DNA of 64,000 nt from Streptomyces galbus (lineage in GTDB: Bacteria > Actinomycetota > Actinomycetes > Streptomycetales > Streptomycetaceae): positions 62,001 through 126,000 of the forward strand of contig NZ_SZPR01000004.1 in the NCBI RefSeq assembly GCF_005280195.1, in the 5' to 3' direction. The position numbers and the translations under genes were made by a program. The notes under the pieces were generated by a model. The model made no database searches and was not told the DNA's origin. It was given only the letters and a program-made list of their open reading frames with translations. Shown here in pieces: positions 33,433 through 41,884 of this stretch; position 1 is the first letter of the stretch, and each line of letters starts with the position of its first letter.

Positions 33433-36400
33433 GGGGTCCGACGAACCGGCCGCCGTGGCCCGGCTGGCGGCGCTGCTGACCGCCGCCGCCGGCACGGCAC
33501 CGACCCCGCGCGAGATCGCGGAAGTGCTGTGGCTGGCCGGCCGGTCGGCGGAGGAGGAGGGAGGTCCCCCGCACCCCGGCCCACCGCGGCAGGCCGCCGA
33601 ACCGGTCCCGTACGTCCCCGACGGGCCGGCCCCCGGCCTCCCTCCCCCGGCCGTGCGGCAGGCCCCGCCCGCCCCCCGGGTCCCCCTGCACCTCCCGGCC
33701 CCGGACGCCCGCCCGGACACCGGGCAGGGACCGGCCACCCGTCCCGCGGCCGGCGGGCCGTCCCTGCTCGCCCCCGCGCCGCCGATGCTGCACCGTCCGC
33801 TCGCCCTGCAGCGCGCGCTGCGTCCGCTGAAGCGGCGGGTGCCTGCGGCCCGGACCCGGGAGCTGGACGAGCGGGCCACCGCCGACCGCATCGCCCGGCT
33901 CGGCGCCCACCCGGACGTGTGGCTGCCGGTGCTGCGCCCGGCGCACGAGCGCTGGCTGCGGCTGAACCTGGTGCACGACACCGGCCCGACCATGCCCGTC
34001 TGGCGGCCGCTGGTGCGCGAACTGCACACCGTGCTCGCCCAGTCGGGCGTCTTCCGCACGGTCACCCTGCACCCGGCCGGCCCCGACGGGCGGGCCCCCC
34101 ACGTCCCGGTCCCGGCGGACGGCCGTACCGTCACGCTGGTCGTCAGCGACTGCACGGGCCCGCAGTGGCGCCCCGGCGAGGCGGGCGCCCGCTGGTACGC
34201 GACCCTGCGCCACTGGGCGGCGCACGTGCCGCTGGCCGTCGTCCAGCCGCTGCCGGAGCACCTGTGGGCCACGACCGCGCTGCCCGCCGAGCCGGGGCTG
34301 CTGTCGGCGCGGGCCGCGGCGGCCCCGACGGCCACCCTGGCGTTCACCCCGTACGACCCGGGCGCCCACGACGACGGACCCGGCTGCGCGCCCCGTCCGC
34401 CGGGGTCCCTGGCGCTGCCGGTGCTGGAGCCGGGCGCGCCCTGGCTGGCCAACTGGGCGTCGCTGCTGGCCGGTCCGGGCGGTGCCCGGCTGCCGGGCGC
34501 GGTCGCCTGGCTGGCCCCCGCCCCGCCGGAGCCCGCCGCGCCGGCCGGCGGACCCGGCCCGTCCTCCCCGCAGGACCTGGTGCTGCACTTCCGCGCCACG
34601 GCCTCGCCGGAGGCGTTCCGGCTGGCGGGCCACCTGGCGCTGGCCGTGCCCTCGGTGCCGGTGATGCGGCTCGTGCAGCGGGCCGTGGAGCGCGACCCGC
34701 GTCCGCAGCACCTGGCCGAGGTGGTCCTCAGCGGCATGCTCACGGCCACGCCCGGCAGCCCCGGCCACTACGCCTTCCGCCCGGGTGTGCGCGAGGTGCT
34801 GCTGCGCACGCTGCCCCGCACCGTCCGCGCTCGCACCCGCGCCTTCCTCGCCCGGGTGGGCGGCCTCATCGACGAACGCGCGGGCCTCGCGGCGGGCGAG
34901 TTCCGCACCCGCACGACCACCGCGGACACCCCGGCCCCCGCCGACGCCCCCGCCACCGCCCCGCCGGGCGAGCCGTTCGCCACGGTGACCGAGGAGACGG
35001 TGCGGCGGCTGGGCGGGACGGACGGGAGCGGGACCGGGACCGACGCCGAGGTCGAGACGGCGACCGGGGCCGGGCCCGCCCTCCCCGACGGCCCCGCGGC
35101 CGACGGCGTCCCCCCGCCCGCCCGCGACACCCCGGACGCGGACTCCCCCGTGGGCCTGGTCGGCGGCCGCTACCGCCTCCTGGGGCCACGCGGGCACGGG
35201 CGGCGGGTGCAGGAGGCCCTGGACACCCGGACGGGCGAGCGCGTGGTCGTCCACCTCTACCCGCCGCAGCCCGCCGGGGCGGAGCGGTTCCTGCGCGAGG
35301 CGCGGGTCCTCGCCGGGATCGACAGCCCGCACCTGATCCGGGTCCTGGACCACGGCCTGCACGACCCGCACCCCGGGTCGCCGGGCCCGGCCACCCCCTA
35401 CCTGGTCGCCCGGTTCGAGCACGGCGTGACCGTCGCGGAACTGGTCGCGGGCAGCGGCCCCGGGGTGTCGCTGCCGGTGTTCGCCCGGCTGGTGTGCGAC
35501 GGCACGGCGGGGCTGGCGGCGCTGCACGCGCACGGCCTGGTGCGCGGACAGCCCGGCTGGGACGGGCTGCTGCTGCGGCCCGACGGCACCCTGCTGTTCA
35601 GCCGGTACGCGCTGGGCGAGCAGTCGGAGGGCCTCGACGCCCGCGGTGACCGGGAGGCGTTCGCCCGCCGGCTCGCGGAGCTGGCCGCCCGGGTGCCGGA
35701 CGTGCCGCCCGGCCTGCGACCGCTGCTGGAGGAGATCCGCGGCGGACACGTGCCGCCCACCGCGACGGACCGGCTGGCCGGCGTCAAGGACTCCGCCGAC
35801 CTGCGCGTGCGGCTGTTCGGCCCGCCCCGGCTCGACCGCGGCGGCCGTCCCCTGGAGCTGCCCGGCCCCGAGGCGCAGGCCCTGCTGAGCATGCTGGTCC
35901 TGGCCCGGGGCGGCCGTCTGGCCCGCACTCGGCTGGCGGAGGGCCTGGGGGACCGGCCGGACCCGGACGGCCCGGACTCACGCGTCGACGCCCCGGCCCG
36001 CGAGCTGGCCCGGGTCCTCGGGCCGGGCACGGTGGCCGCCACCCGCGACGGGTACGCCCTGCACCTGGCGGGCGCCTGGGTCGACGTCTTCGCGGCCGAG
36101 GCGGAACTCGACCGCGCCGAGCACGGTCACGGCGCCCGGCCGGCGCACCCGCTGTCCGAGGAGGAGGTGGCCGGCTTCTTCGCGGAGGAGCCCCTGCACG
36201 GCGTCCCGGGCCCCGCGGCCGAGGCGGCGCGGACCCGGCTGCGCGAGGTGCTCCGGCACCTCGACGACCTGTACGGCGCCCGCACCCTGTCCTTCACGGC
36301 GGGCCCGGACCTCACCGGCCGGCCCGAGACCCGCATCACCCTCGAGTACGCCGTCCACCAGGTCCTCTCCCGGGGCGGTCTCGGCCCCGGGCAGTACGCG

Positions 36401-37900
36401 GTGCACGTCCGCGCCGACGGCTACACCGTCCGGGCGGCGCCCGGCACCGCGCTGCTGCCGGTGCTGATGGCGGTGCTGCGCTGGCTCCCGGGCCACTGGG
36501 CGACCCTGCGCGAACCACCGCCGCTGCGGGTGGCGTTCGGCCGGGCCCGACCCGCCGTGGCCGGCGCCGCACCCGTCGTGGTCGTCGTACCGCCCGCCCT
36601 CTACGGCGAGTTCACCGCCAGCTCCGCCGCCGCGGGCCCGCACCGCTTCCACCCGCTGTACGAGGGGACCCGGCCGGCCGCCTGGTACTGGCCGGGCGCC
36701 GAGCACCGCGACCTGGTGAGCGGGCCGCACGTCACCCCGGACCTCGGCCGGCTGGGTGTCCCCGCGCCGGGACGCGCCGCCGTCGTCCACACCCGCCCCG
36801 GCGGCCCGCTGGCCCTGCTAGACCCGGCCGCCCCCTACGGCGGTGGCCCGCCGCTGCCGGTGACGTACTACGAGGTCGACCTGACCCCGCAGCGCGCCGC
36901 GCGCCGGCTGGCCCTGCCCGGGTCCGGCAAGGGCGGCTTCACGGCCGCCGTGGAGCTGACGTGGCGGGTCGCCGATCCGGTCGCCTTCGTCCGCGGGGGA
37001 ACCGCGGAGGTGGCGGAGCGGCTGTTCGCGCACCTCGTGGAGCGGGCGCCGCTGATCACCCGCCGGTATCCGCCGCGCCGGGCGGTCGGCGCCCAGCGCG
37101 CGCTCGGCGCCGAGCTGGGCGACTGGCCGGTGCCCGGCCTGGCGGTGAGCTGCGCGGTCACGCTGGCCCCGGAGTACGCCCCGCCGCCCGAGGTGCCGGC
37201 CCCGGCGCCCGCGCCGCGCACGCCCGGCGACCTCCTGGCCGGGACCCGTACGGTGCTGCTCGGCTTCGACGGGCCGCTGGTGCGGCTGTTCACCGCGCCC
37301 CGGGCCCGGGAGGCGGCGCTGGAGCTGCTCGCGCTGGCCGCCGAACACCGCGCGCCCGAGGACGCGCTGACGGGCCGTCCCCTGGCGGTCGCCGCGGCGC
37401 GCGAGTCGCTGGTGGACCCGCTGGACGTGCTGCGGGTGTTCGCCCGCGACCCGGTGGGCCCGCTGCTGCGGAGCCGGCTGGACGAGCTGGAGCTGCGCGC
37501 GGTCGCCGACGCGCCCACCACGCACCGCTCCGTCGCCCTGGTCCGCACCCTGCACGCGGCCGGCCTCCGGGTCGGGGTCGTCACAGACGTCTGCGAGGCC
37601 GCCGTCCGCCACCACCTGGAGCGCCACCGGCTGCCCCTCACCGGGCTGCACGGCCGCAGCGAGGACCTGACGCGGCTGATGCCGCACCCCGACGGCCTGG
37701 TGCGCGCCCTCACCGGGCAGGACGCCCCGGCGCTGCTGGTGGGTTCGACGCTGGCCGAACTGGGCGCCGCCCAGCGGCTCGGGATCCGCTTCGTCGGGCT
37801 GGCCCGCAACCGGACGGTCGAGCAGGCGCTGCGCGCGGCCGGCTGCGAGAGCACCGTGCCGTCGCTGACGCCGTTGCTGGAGGCGGCCCGCGGCCTCTGA
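33422..37900 (+). CDS. SAV_2336-type multidomain protein: vWA-like domain, pseudokinase, SARP-like winged helix, degenerate HAD
   Basis: 1492 residues. Residues 1-160: helix, then a Pro-rich linker. About 170-480: SAV_2336 N-terminal domain with a vWA-like D186-T-G-P-T-M and a later VSDCTGPQW (D243). About 578-770: protein-kinase-like fold (VGGRYRLLGPRGHGRR) with His611 where the catalytic Lys should be and no HRD or DFG, so a pseudokinase. About 793-900: OmpR/SARP-like winged helix (VRLFGPPRLDRGGRPLELPGP). About 930-1265: unassigned. About 1268-1492: HAD-like domain with Gly1281 in the nucleophile position (LLGFDGPLVRLF) and an altered last motif. It is probably the regulatory hub of this four-gene operon. 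ATG 33422 overlaps the ATPase gene by 11 bases. Confidence 0.82.
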   Translation: MASEGSDEPAAVARLAALLTAAAGTAPTPREIAEVLWLAGRSAEEEGGPPHPGPPRQAAEPVPYVPDGPAPGLPPPAVRQAPPAPRVPLHLPAPDARPDTGQGPATRPAAGGPSLLAPAPPMLHRPLALQRALRPLKRRVPAARTRELDERATADRIARLGAHPDVWLPVLRPAHERWLRLNLVHDTGPTMPVWRPLVRELHTVLAQSGVFRTVTLHPAGPDGRAPHVPVPADGRTVTLVVSDCTGPQWRPGEAGARWYATLRHWAAHVPLAVVQPLPEHLWATTALPAEPGLLSARAAAAPTATLAFTPYDPGAHDDGPGCAPRPPGSLALPVLEPGAPWLANWASLLAGPGGARLPGAVAWLAPAPPEPAAPAGGPGPSSPQDLVLHFRATASPEAFRLAGHLALAVPSVPVMRLVQRAVERDPRPQHLAEVVLSGMLTATPGSPGHYAFRPGVREVLLRTLPRTVRARTRAFLARVGGLIDERAGLAAGEFRTRTTTADTPAPADAPATAPPGEPFATVTEETVRRLGGTDGSGTGTDAEVETATGAGPALPDGPAADGVPPPARDTPDADSPVGLVGGRYRLLGPRGHGRRVQEALDTRTGERVVVHLYPPQPAGAERFLREARVLAGIDSPHLIRVLDHGLHDPHPGSPGPATPYLVARFEHGVTVAELVAGSGPGVSLPVFARLVCDGTAGLAALHAHGLVRGQPGWDGLLLRPDGTLLFSRYALGEQSEGLDARGDREAFARRLAELAARVPDVPPGLRPLLEEIRGGHVPPTATDRLAGVKDSADLRVRLFGPPRLDRGGRPLELPGPEAQALLSMLVLARGGRLARTRLAEGLGDRPDPDGPDSRVDAPARELARVLGPGTVAATRDGYALHLAGAWVDVFAAEAELDRAEHGHGARPAHPLSEEEVAGFFAEEPLHGVPGPAAEAARTRLREVLRHLDDLYGARTLSFTAGPDLTGRPETRITLEYAVHQVLSRGGLGPGQYAVHVRADGYTVRAAPGTALLPVLMAVLRWLPGHWATLREPPPLRVAFGRARPAVAGAAPVVVVVPPALYGEFTASSAAAGPHRFHPLYEGTRPAAWYWPGAEHRDLVSGPHVTPDLGRLGVPAPGRAAVVHTRPGGPLALLDPAAPYGGGPPLPVTYYEVDLTPQRAARRLALPGSGKGGFTAAVELTWRVADPVAFVRGGTAEVAERLFAHLVERAPLITRRYPPRRAVGAQRALGAELGDWPVPGLAVSCAVTLAPEYAPPPEVPAPAPAPRTPGDLLAGTRTVLLGFDGPLVRLFTAPRAREAALELLALAAEHRAPEDALTGRPLAVAAARESLVDPLDVLRVFARDPVGPLLRSRLDELELRAVADAPTTHRSVALVRTLHAAGLRVGVVTDVCEAAVRHHLERHRLPLTGLHGRSEDLTRLMPHPDGLVRALTGQDAPALLVGSTLAELGAAQRLGIRFVGLARNRTVEQALRAAGCESTVPSLTPLLEAARGL

Positions 37901-37917
37901 CGGGCCGTCGGACCGGG

Positions 37918-37936
37918 CGGGCGGCACAACCGCCCG
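37918..37936 (+). terminator. Hairpin terminator after the SAV_2336-type gene
   Basis: CGGGCGG at 37918-37924 and CCGCCCG at 37930-37936 form a 7-bp stem with a CACAA loop, followed by TTC, 18 bp after the stop. It should separate the conflict-type operon from mbl. Confidence 0.6.
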
Positions 37937-38053
37937 TTCAGCGGTGCCCCGCCCAGCCCATCTGAAAGGGCGGCCCCGGCCCGCTCCCCCGACGATGCGA
38001 AGGAGGCCGACCGCCCGGCGGCCCACGCACCGCGTCTCGGGAGGACCCCGCCA

Positions 38054-39091
38054 ATGACCGCCAGTCTGGAGCAGCTGCGCCGCTGTCACTTCGCCGTCGA
38101 CCTGGGCGCGGCGCGGACGCGGGTGTACGTCAAGGGCGCCGGGCTCGTCGTCGACCAGCCCTCCGCCGCGGCCGTCAACACCCGTACCGGTGCGCTGATC
38201 GCGGTCGGGGAACTGGCCGAGAAGATGACCGGGCGCACACCCCACTACATCCGGGTGGTACGGCCCGTGTCCGGCGGCACGGTCGTCGACATCGAGATGG
38301 CCCAGCGCATGCTGCGTCACCTGCTGGGCGACCGGATGCGCCGTCAGCTCCGCCGCAAGCCGCGGCTGCGGGCCGCCGCCTGCACCCCGCACGACGCCGA
38401 CCCGCTGGCCCAGCGGGCGGCCATCGAGACCCTGGTCGGGCTCGGCGCGCGGCGCGTGGAGCTGGTCGACACGCTCATCGCCGCCGCCGTGGGCTGCGGG
38501 CTGCCCGTGGAGCGGCCCGAAGCCACCATGATCATGGTGTGCGGGGCGGCCGCGACCCAGGTGGCGGTGCTGTCCCTGGGGTCGATCGTCACCGCCGAGC
38601 GCGTCCCGGTCGGCGGCGAGGCCGTGGACCACGCGATCGTGCAGCACCTGCGCCACGAGCACGAGCTGATGCTGCCCAGCCAGTCCGTGCGGCCGCTGCA
38701 GATCGCCCTGTCGGGCAACGGCCTGACCCCGCACGGGCCGGCGTCCACGGAGATCCACGGGCGGGACGTCGCCACCGGTCTCGCCCGTTCGGTGCGGATC
38801 GACACCGCCGCCGTGCGGGACGCCATCCAGACCCCGCTGACGGCCGTCCTGGACGGCATCGGCAAGGTGCTGCGGGACTGCCCGCCGGACCTGGTGGCCG
38901 ACCTCGCGGACCGCGGGATCACCATGGTGGGCGGGTCGGCGCTGCTGCCGGGCTTCGACCAGATGCTGCGCCGGGCCACGGGCATGCCGGTGCACATCGC
39001 CGAGCGGCCCGACGTGTGTGCCGCGCAGGGCCTGGGCGCCATGCTGGAGGGGAAGATCCAGCCGCTCGCGCTGAACCCGATGGGGTCCTGA
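38054..39091 (+). CDS. mbl: MreB-like bacterial actin
   Basis: A 345-residue actin-fold ATPase with phosphate-1 motif FAVDLGAARTRVYVKG (residues 13-28), VRPVSGGTVVDIEMAQRML, the connecting ACTPHDADPLAQRAAIE, and phosphate-2/adenosine regions TMIMVCGAAATQVAVLSLG and ITMVGGSALLPGFDQML. From memory it corresponds to the Mbl protein of S. coelicolor, which helps spore-wall synthesis together with MreB, in an organism that otherwise grows from the tips. It is encoded singly, away from mreBCD. GGGAGGA precedes ATG 38054. The sequence diverges from true MreB in several ATP-site residues. Confidence 0.87.
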   Translation: MTASLEQLRRCHFAVDLGAARTRVYVKGAGLVVDQPSAAAVNTRTGALIAVGELAEKMTGRTPHYIRVVRPVSGGTVVDIEMAQRMLRHLLGDRMRRQLRRKPRLRAAACTPHDADPLAQRAAIETLVGLGARRVELVDTLIAAAVGCGLPVERPEATMIMVCGAAATQVAVLSLGSIVTAERVPVGGEAVDHAIVQHLRHEHELMLPSQSVRPLQIALSGNGLTPHGPASTEIHGRDVATGLARSVRIDTAAVRDAIQTPLTAVLDGIGKVLRDCPPDLVADLADRGITMVGGSALLPGFDQMLRRATGMPVHIAERPDVCAAQGLGAMLEGKIQPLALNPMGS

Positions 39092-39113
39092 GCGCCGGGG
39101 GCGCAGGGGGCGG

Positions 39114-40049
39114 TCAGCGGGCGAAGTAGGCCCGTACGGTCGTCCCCCGGTCGCCCGTGTGCAGGCGGACCAGGTCGGCGACCAGGTTGACCAGCAGCAG
39201 GCCCCGCCCGCCGAGCTGGTCGCGCCGCGGGGGGCGGCGGCCGGCGAGCGGGTCGTCGATGCGGCCGCGGTCGCGCACCTCGCACACCACGCGCCCGTCC
39301 TCGGCCCACACCCGCAGCTCCCCGCTGCCGCCGCCGTGCAGCACGCTGTTGGTGCTCAGCTCGGAGGCGGCCAGGGCGAAGTCGCCGAGCCGGGTGCCGG
39401 TCAGGCCGAGCCGCCGGCCCTCCTCCGTCGCGTGCTGCCGTGCCGTCGGCAGGCACGCCGCGTCGAAGTGCCGGGCGGGCACCCGCGGCGCGGCGGGCAG
39501 CGGCAGGTTGTAGGAGGCGACGACGCCGTCGGGGTCGTAGGCCTCGCTGGGCCGCTCCTCGGCGGAGCCGGCCGGGATGACCACGGGGTGGGTGGCGTGG
39601 GCGTCGGTGAGCGTGCGGTCGTCCAGGCGGCTCTCGTCGTAGGGGCACAGGATGCTCACCTCGCGGCCGGTGAACGCGGCGTTGATCAGCGCCTCGTGCT
39701 GGGCGCACGCCGGGTACTCGGTGGCGCTGCGGCCGGCCCAGATCGGCTCGCCGATGATCCGCACGCGCCGGCCGGAGGGCTGGGCGTCGGCGAAGGCGCG
39801 CAGCACCCCGGGGATGATCCGGCCGGGGTTGCGGCCCGCCTCCTGCATGTCGAGCAGCAGCACGGCGTCCGCGGCGGGGCCGAGGCCCTCGCGGATCAGC
39901 CGCAGGTTCGCGGCGGGCACGGCGACGGCGACGGGGTCCCCGGCGGTGAGGCCGGCCTCCAGGAAGGGCAGCGTCCCGGCCAGGTACTCCTGCTCGTCGC
40001 GGTAGAACAGCGCGGGATGCACGAAGGGATCAGTGGTGGTCGCGCTCAT
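39114..40049 (-). CDS. MEDS-domain sensor with anti-sigma-type ATPase domain
   Basis: 311 residues. The N-terminal half (1-180) fits a MEDS/DcmR sensory domain (HPALFYRDEQEYLAGTLPFLEAGL, RIIGEPIWAGRSATEYPACAQHE). The C-terminal half (205-311) is a GHKL ATPase of the RsbW/SpoIIAB class: N-box ALAASELSTNSVLHG, G1 VRDRGRIDDP, G2 GGRGLLLVN. Such proteins bind anti-anti-sigma factors or sigma factors and phosphorylate the former. No sigma gene lies next to it. ATG 40049 is preceded by GGGAGGT. A GGGTAT box upstream hints at control by a SigB-like factor. Confidence 0.85.
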   Translation of the reverse strand: MSATTTDPFVHPALFYRDEQEYLAGTLPFLEAGLTAGDPVAVAVPAANLRLIREGLGPAADAVLLLDMQEAGRNPGRIIPGVLRAFADAQPSGRRVRIIGEPIWAGRSATEYPACAQHEALINAAFTGREVSILCPYDESRLDDRTLTDAHATHPVVIPAGSAEERPSEAYDPDGVVASYNLPLPAAPRVPARHFDAACLPTARQHATEEGRRLGLTGTRLGDFALAASELSTNSVLHGGGSGELRVWAEDGRVVCEVRDRGRIDDPLAGRRPPRRDQLGGRGLLLVNLVADLVRLHTGDRGTTVRAYFAR

Positions 40050-40379
40050 GTCCTCGGCACCTCCCTCTCCGGCGCACCCGCTCTCCGGCCTGGCTGCCCA
40101 CGTTCCCCCTCCGGATACCCCGCTTCCGTCCCGGGGAGCACCGAAGTCCACCGCTCGGCTCACGATCGGCTACCCGAGGCGCTGCGGCTCATGCCCCGCC
40201 CGGGGTGTGACCGGCCGGGCGGCGGGCAGGCGCACGTCGAGCGGACGGGTCGGCCGTACCGATGGTAAGGCCGGACGGGCGACGGGCGGACGGGCGGGCC
40301 CGCGCGGCGGCGCCCACCCGGCTCGGCGGACCGGCGGGCCGCGACACGACCGGGGGCCGGACACGGACGGGACGGTGGC
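40050..40379. other. 330-bp divergent intergenic region
   Basis: This gap lies between the divergent MEDS-ATPase and STAS-ANTAR genes. Apart from the GGGTAT element at 40115-40120 and GGCGGGC-type simple repeats near 40270-40345, I see no RNA gene, conserved frame or strong hairpin. Open frames that cross it have no ribosome sites. Confidence 0.5.
40115..40120 (-). promoter_or_regulatory. Possible SigB-type -10 element
   Basis: GGGTAT read on the minus strand, 66 bases before ATG 40049, matches the -10 consensus of Streptomyces SigB-like promoters (GNNT, 14-16 bases, GGGTAT/C). The -35 partner is weak here, so this is tentative. Confidence 0.3.
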
Positions 40380-41063
40380 ATGAGGGCGGCGGCAGGGGCG
40401 CGGCGGGCGGCGGACGGGGTGCCCCTGGTCGTCGAGGGCCGGACGGACGCCGGTCACGCGCTGCTCACGGCGCGGGGCGAGCTGGTCGACGGCTGCGCGT
40501 CCGTGCTGGCCCGGGAGCTGGACGCCCTGCCGCCGGACACCCGCCGGGTCGAGGTGGACGTGTCCGGGGTGGCGTTCATGGACACGGCGGGCCTGCAGTT
40601 CCTCGAGGTCCTGGAGGCGTACGGGCGCCGTACGGCGCTGCCGGTGGCGACCCGTGACTGGCGGGGCCAGCCGCGCCGCGTCCTGGAGCTGGCGGGCCTG
40701 GACCCCGCCGACCCGCTGCGCCCGGTGCCCCGCCCGCGGGTGCCCCGCCCGCAGACCGGGCCGCCCGCCTCACCCGTGGCGCTGGAGCGGGCCGAGCGGC
40801 TGCGGGAGCTGCACGAGGAGGTCGAGCAGCTGCGCCGGGCGATGGCCTCCCGGCCGGTGATCGACCAGGCCCGCGGGATGCTGATGGCCGCCCACTCCTG
40901 CACCCCCGACCAGGCGTGGAGCATCCTGCGCGAGACCTCCCAGCTCTCCAACACCAAGCTGCGCACGGTGGCGGAGGCGGTCGCCACCAGCGCGACCGGT
41001 ACGCTCCCGCCCGTGGAGGTACGTGCGGCCCTGCGCACGGCGATCGCCCGTCACACGGGCTGA
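40380..41063 (+). CDS. STAS-ANTAR fusion protein
   Basis: 227 residues. Residues 12-115: STAS domain (ARGELVDGCASVLARELDAL, VEVDVSGVAFMDTAGLQFLE with the usual site DTAG, where Thr replaces the phosphorylated Ser). Residues 135-205: coiled coil then ANTAR RNA-binding domain (ASRPVIDQARGMLMAAHSC, DQAWSILRETSQLSN, LRTVAEAV). STAS domains are partners of RsbW-type ATPases; ANTAR domains bind paired hexaloops to block terminators. The fusion suggests that a partner-switching signal controls RNA antitermination (inference). The start ATG 40380 is the first in-frame codon with coding character after it. Confidence 0.85.
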   Translation: MRAAAGARRAADGVPLVVEGRTDAGHALLTARGELVDGCASVLARELDALPPDTRRVEVDVSGVAFMDTAGLQFLEVLEAYGRRTALPVATRDWRGQPRRVLELAGLDPADPLRPVPRPRVPRPQTGPPASPVALERAERLRELHEEVEQLRRAMASRPVIDQARGMLMAAHSCTPDQAWSILRETSQLSNTKLRTVAEAVATSATGTLPPVEVRAALRTAIARHTG

Positions 41064-41151
41064 CGTGCCCCGCGTCCGGTGGCCCGCGCGCCATGCCGAA
41101 GCGGGGGGGCCGTGAAAAAATCGGACCGGCACTCGACGAAGAGGGATGTCC

Positions 41152-41874
41152 GTGAGCAACGAGCTCCAGCACGACCACCCCGATCACCCTGGTCACCCCG
41201 CTCACCCCGACCACACCGGTTACGGGACCCTGCGGCCGGACCGCACGGGGCAGGCCGAGGCGTTCGACGCCATCGGCAGCCGGTACGACGAGGCCTTCCC
41301 GCACAAGGAGGGGCAGGTCGCGGCCACCGACTGGCTCGTCGGGGCCCTGGCGGCCGGGTCCCGCGTCCTGGACCTCGGCTGCGGCACCGGCCTGCCGACC
41401 GCGCGCCGGCTCGCCGAGGGCGGCCTGGACGTGGTGGGCGTCGACCTGTCGGCCCGGATGGTCGCGCTCGCCCGCGAGCACGTGCCCGAGGCGTCCTTCC
41501 ACCAGGCGGACCTCGCCGACCTGCGCCCCGGCGGCCCGCTCGACCTCGGCCGCTTCGACGCGGTGACGGCCTTCTTCTCCCTGCTGATGCTGCCCCGCGC
41601 GGAGATCCCCCTCGCGCTGCGCACGATCCACCACCTGCTCGTGCCGGGCGGCCGGCTCGCCCTGTCGATGGTGGAGGCCGACGTGGACGGGTTCGCGATC
41701 CCGTTCCTCGGCAGCACCATCCGCGTCTCCGGCTACCTCCGCGACGACCTGCGCGAGGTGGTCGACGGCGCCGGCTTCGACGTCGTCGACGAGACCTCGT
41801 ACACCTACGCCCCGTCCAGCGCGGACGTGCCGCCCGAGGTGCAGATCTTCCTGCGGTGCACGCGGCGCGGGTGA
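41152..41874 (+). CDS. Class I SAM-dependent methyltransferase with His-rich N-terminus
   Basis: A methyltransferase of about 240 residues. SAM motif I VLDLGCGTGLPTARRL (near residue 68), motif II VVGVDLSARMV, motif III VTAFFSLLMLPRAEI and LLVPGGRLALS. The methyl acceptor is unknown. The first 25 residues are a His/Asp/Pro repeat (HDHPDHPGHPAHPDHTGY) that could bind metal ions. GTG 41152 has GAGGGA at a good distance; ATG 41146 is the alternative, two codons longer. It is followed after 10 bp by the SpoIIE-type phosphatase gene. Confidence 0.85.
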   Translation: MSNELQHDHPDHPGHPAHPDHTGYGTLRPDRTGQAEAFDAIGSRYDEAFPHKEGQVAATDWLVGALAAGSRVLDLGCGTGLPTARRLAEGGLDVVGVDLSARMVALAREHVPEASFHQADLADLRPGGPLDLGRFDAVTAFFSLLMLPRAEIPLALRTIHHLLVPGGRLALSMVEADVDGFAIPFLGSTIRVSGYLRDDLREVVDGAGFDVVDETSYTYAPSSADVPPEVQIFLRCTRRG

Positions 41875-41884
41875 GGCGGCAGTC

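Noticed and set aside
38054..39091. mbl as a fifth component of the trypsin/AAA system
   Set aside because: A hairpin terminator and a 153-bp gap separate it, and from memory it is an independently conserved Streptomyces gene with a spore-wall role.
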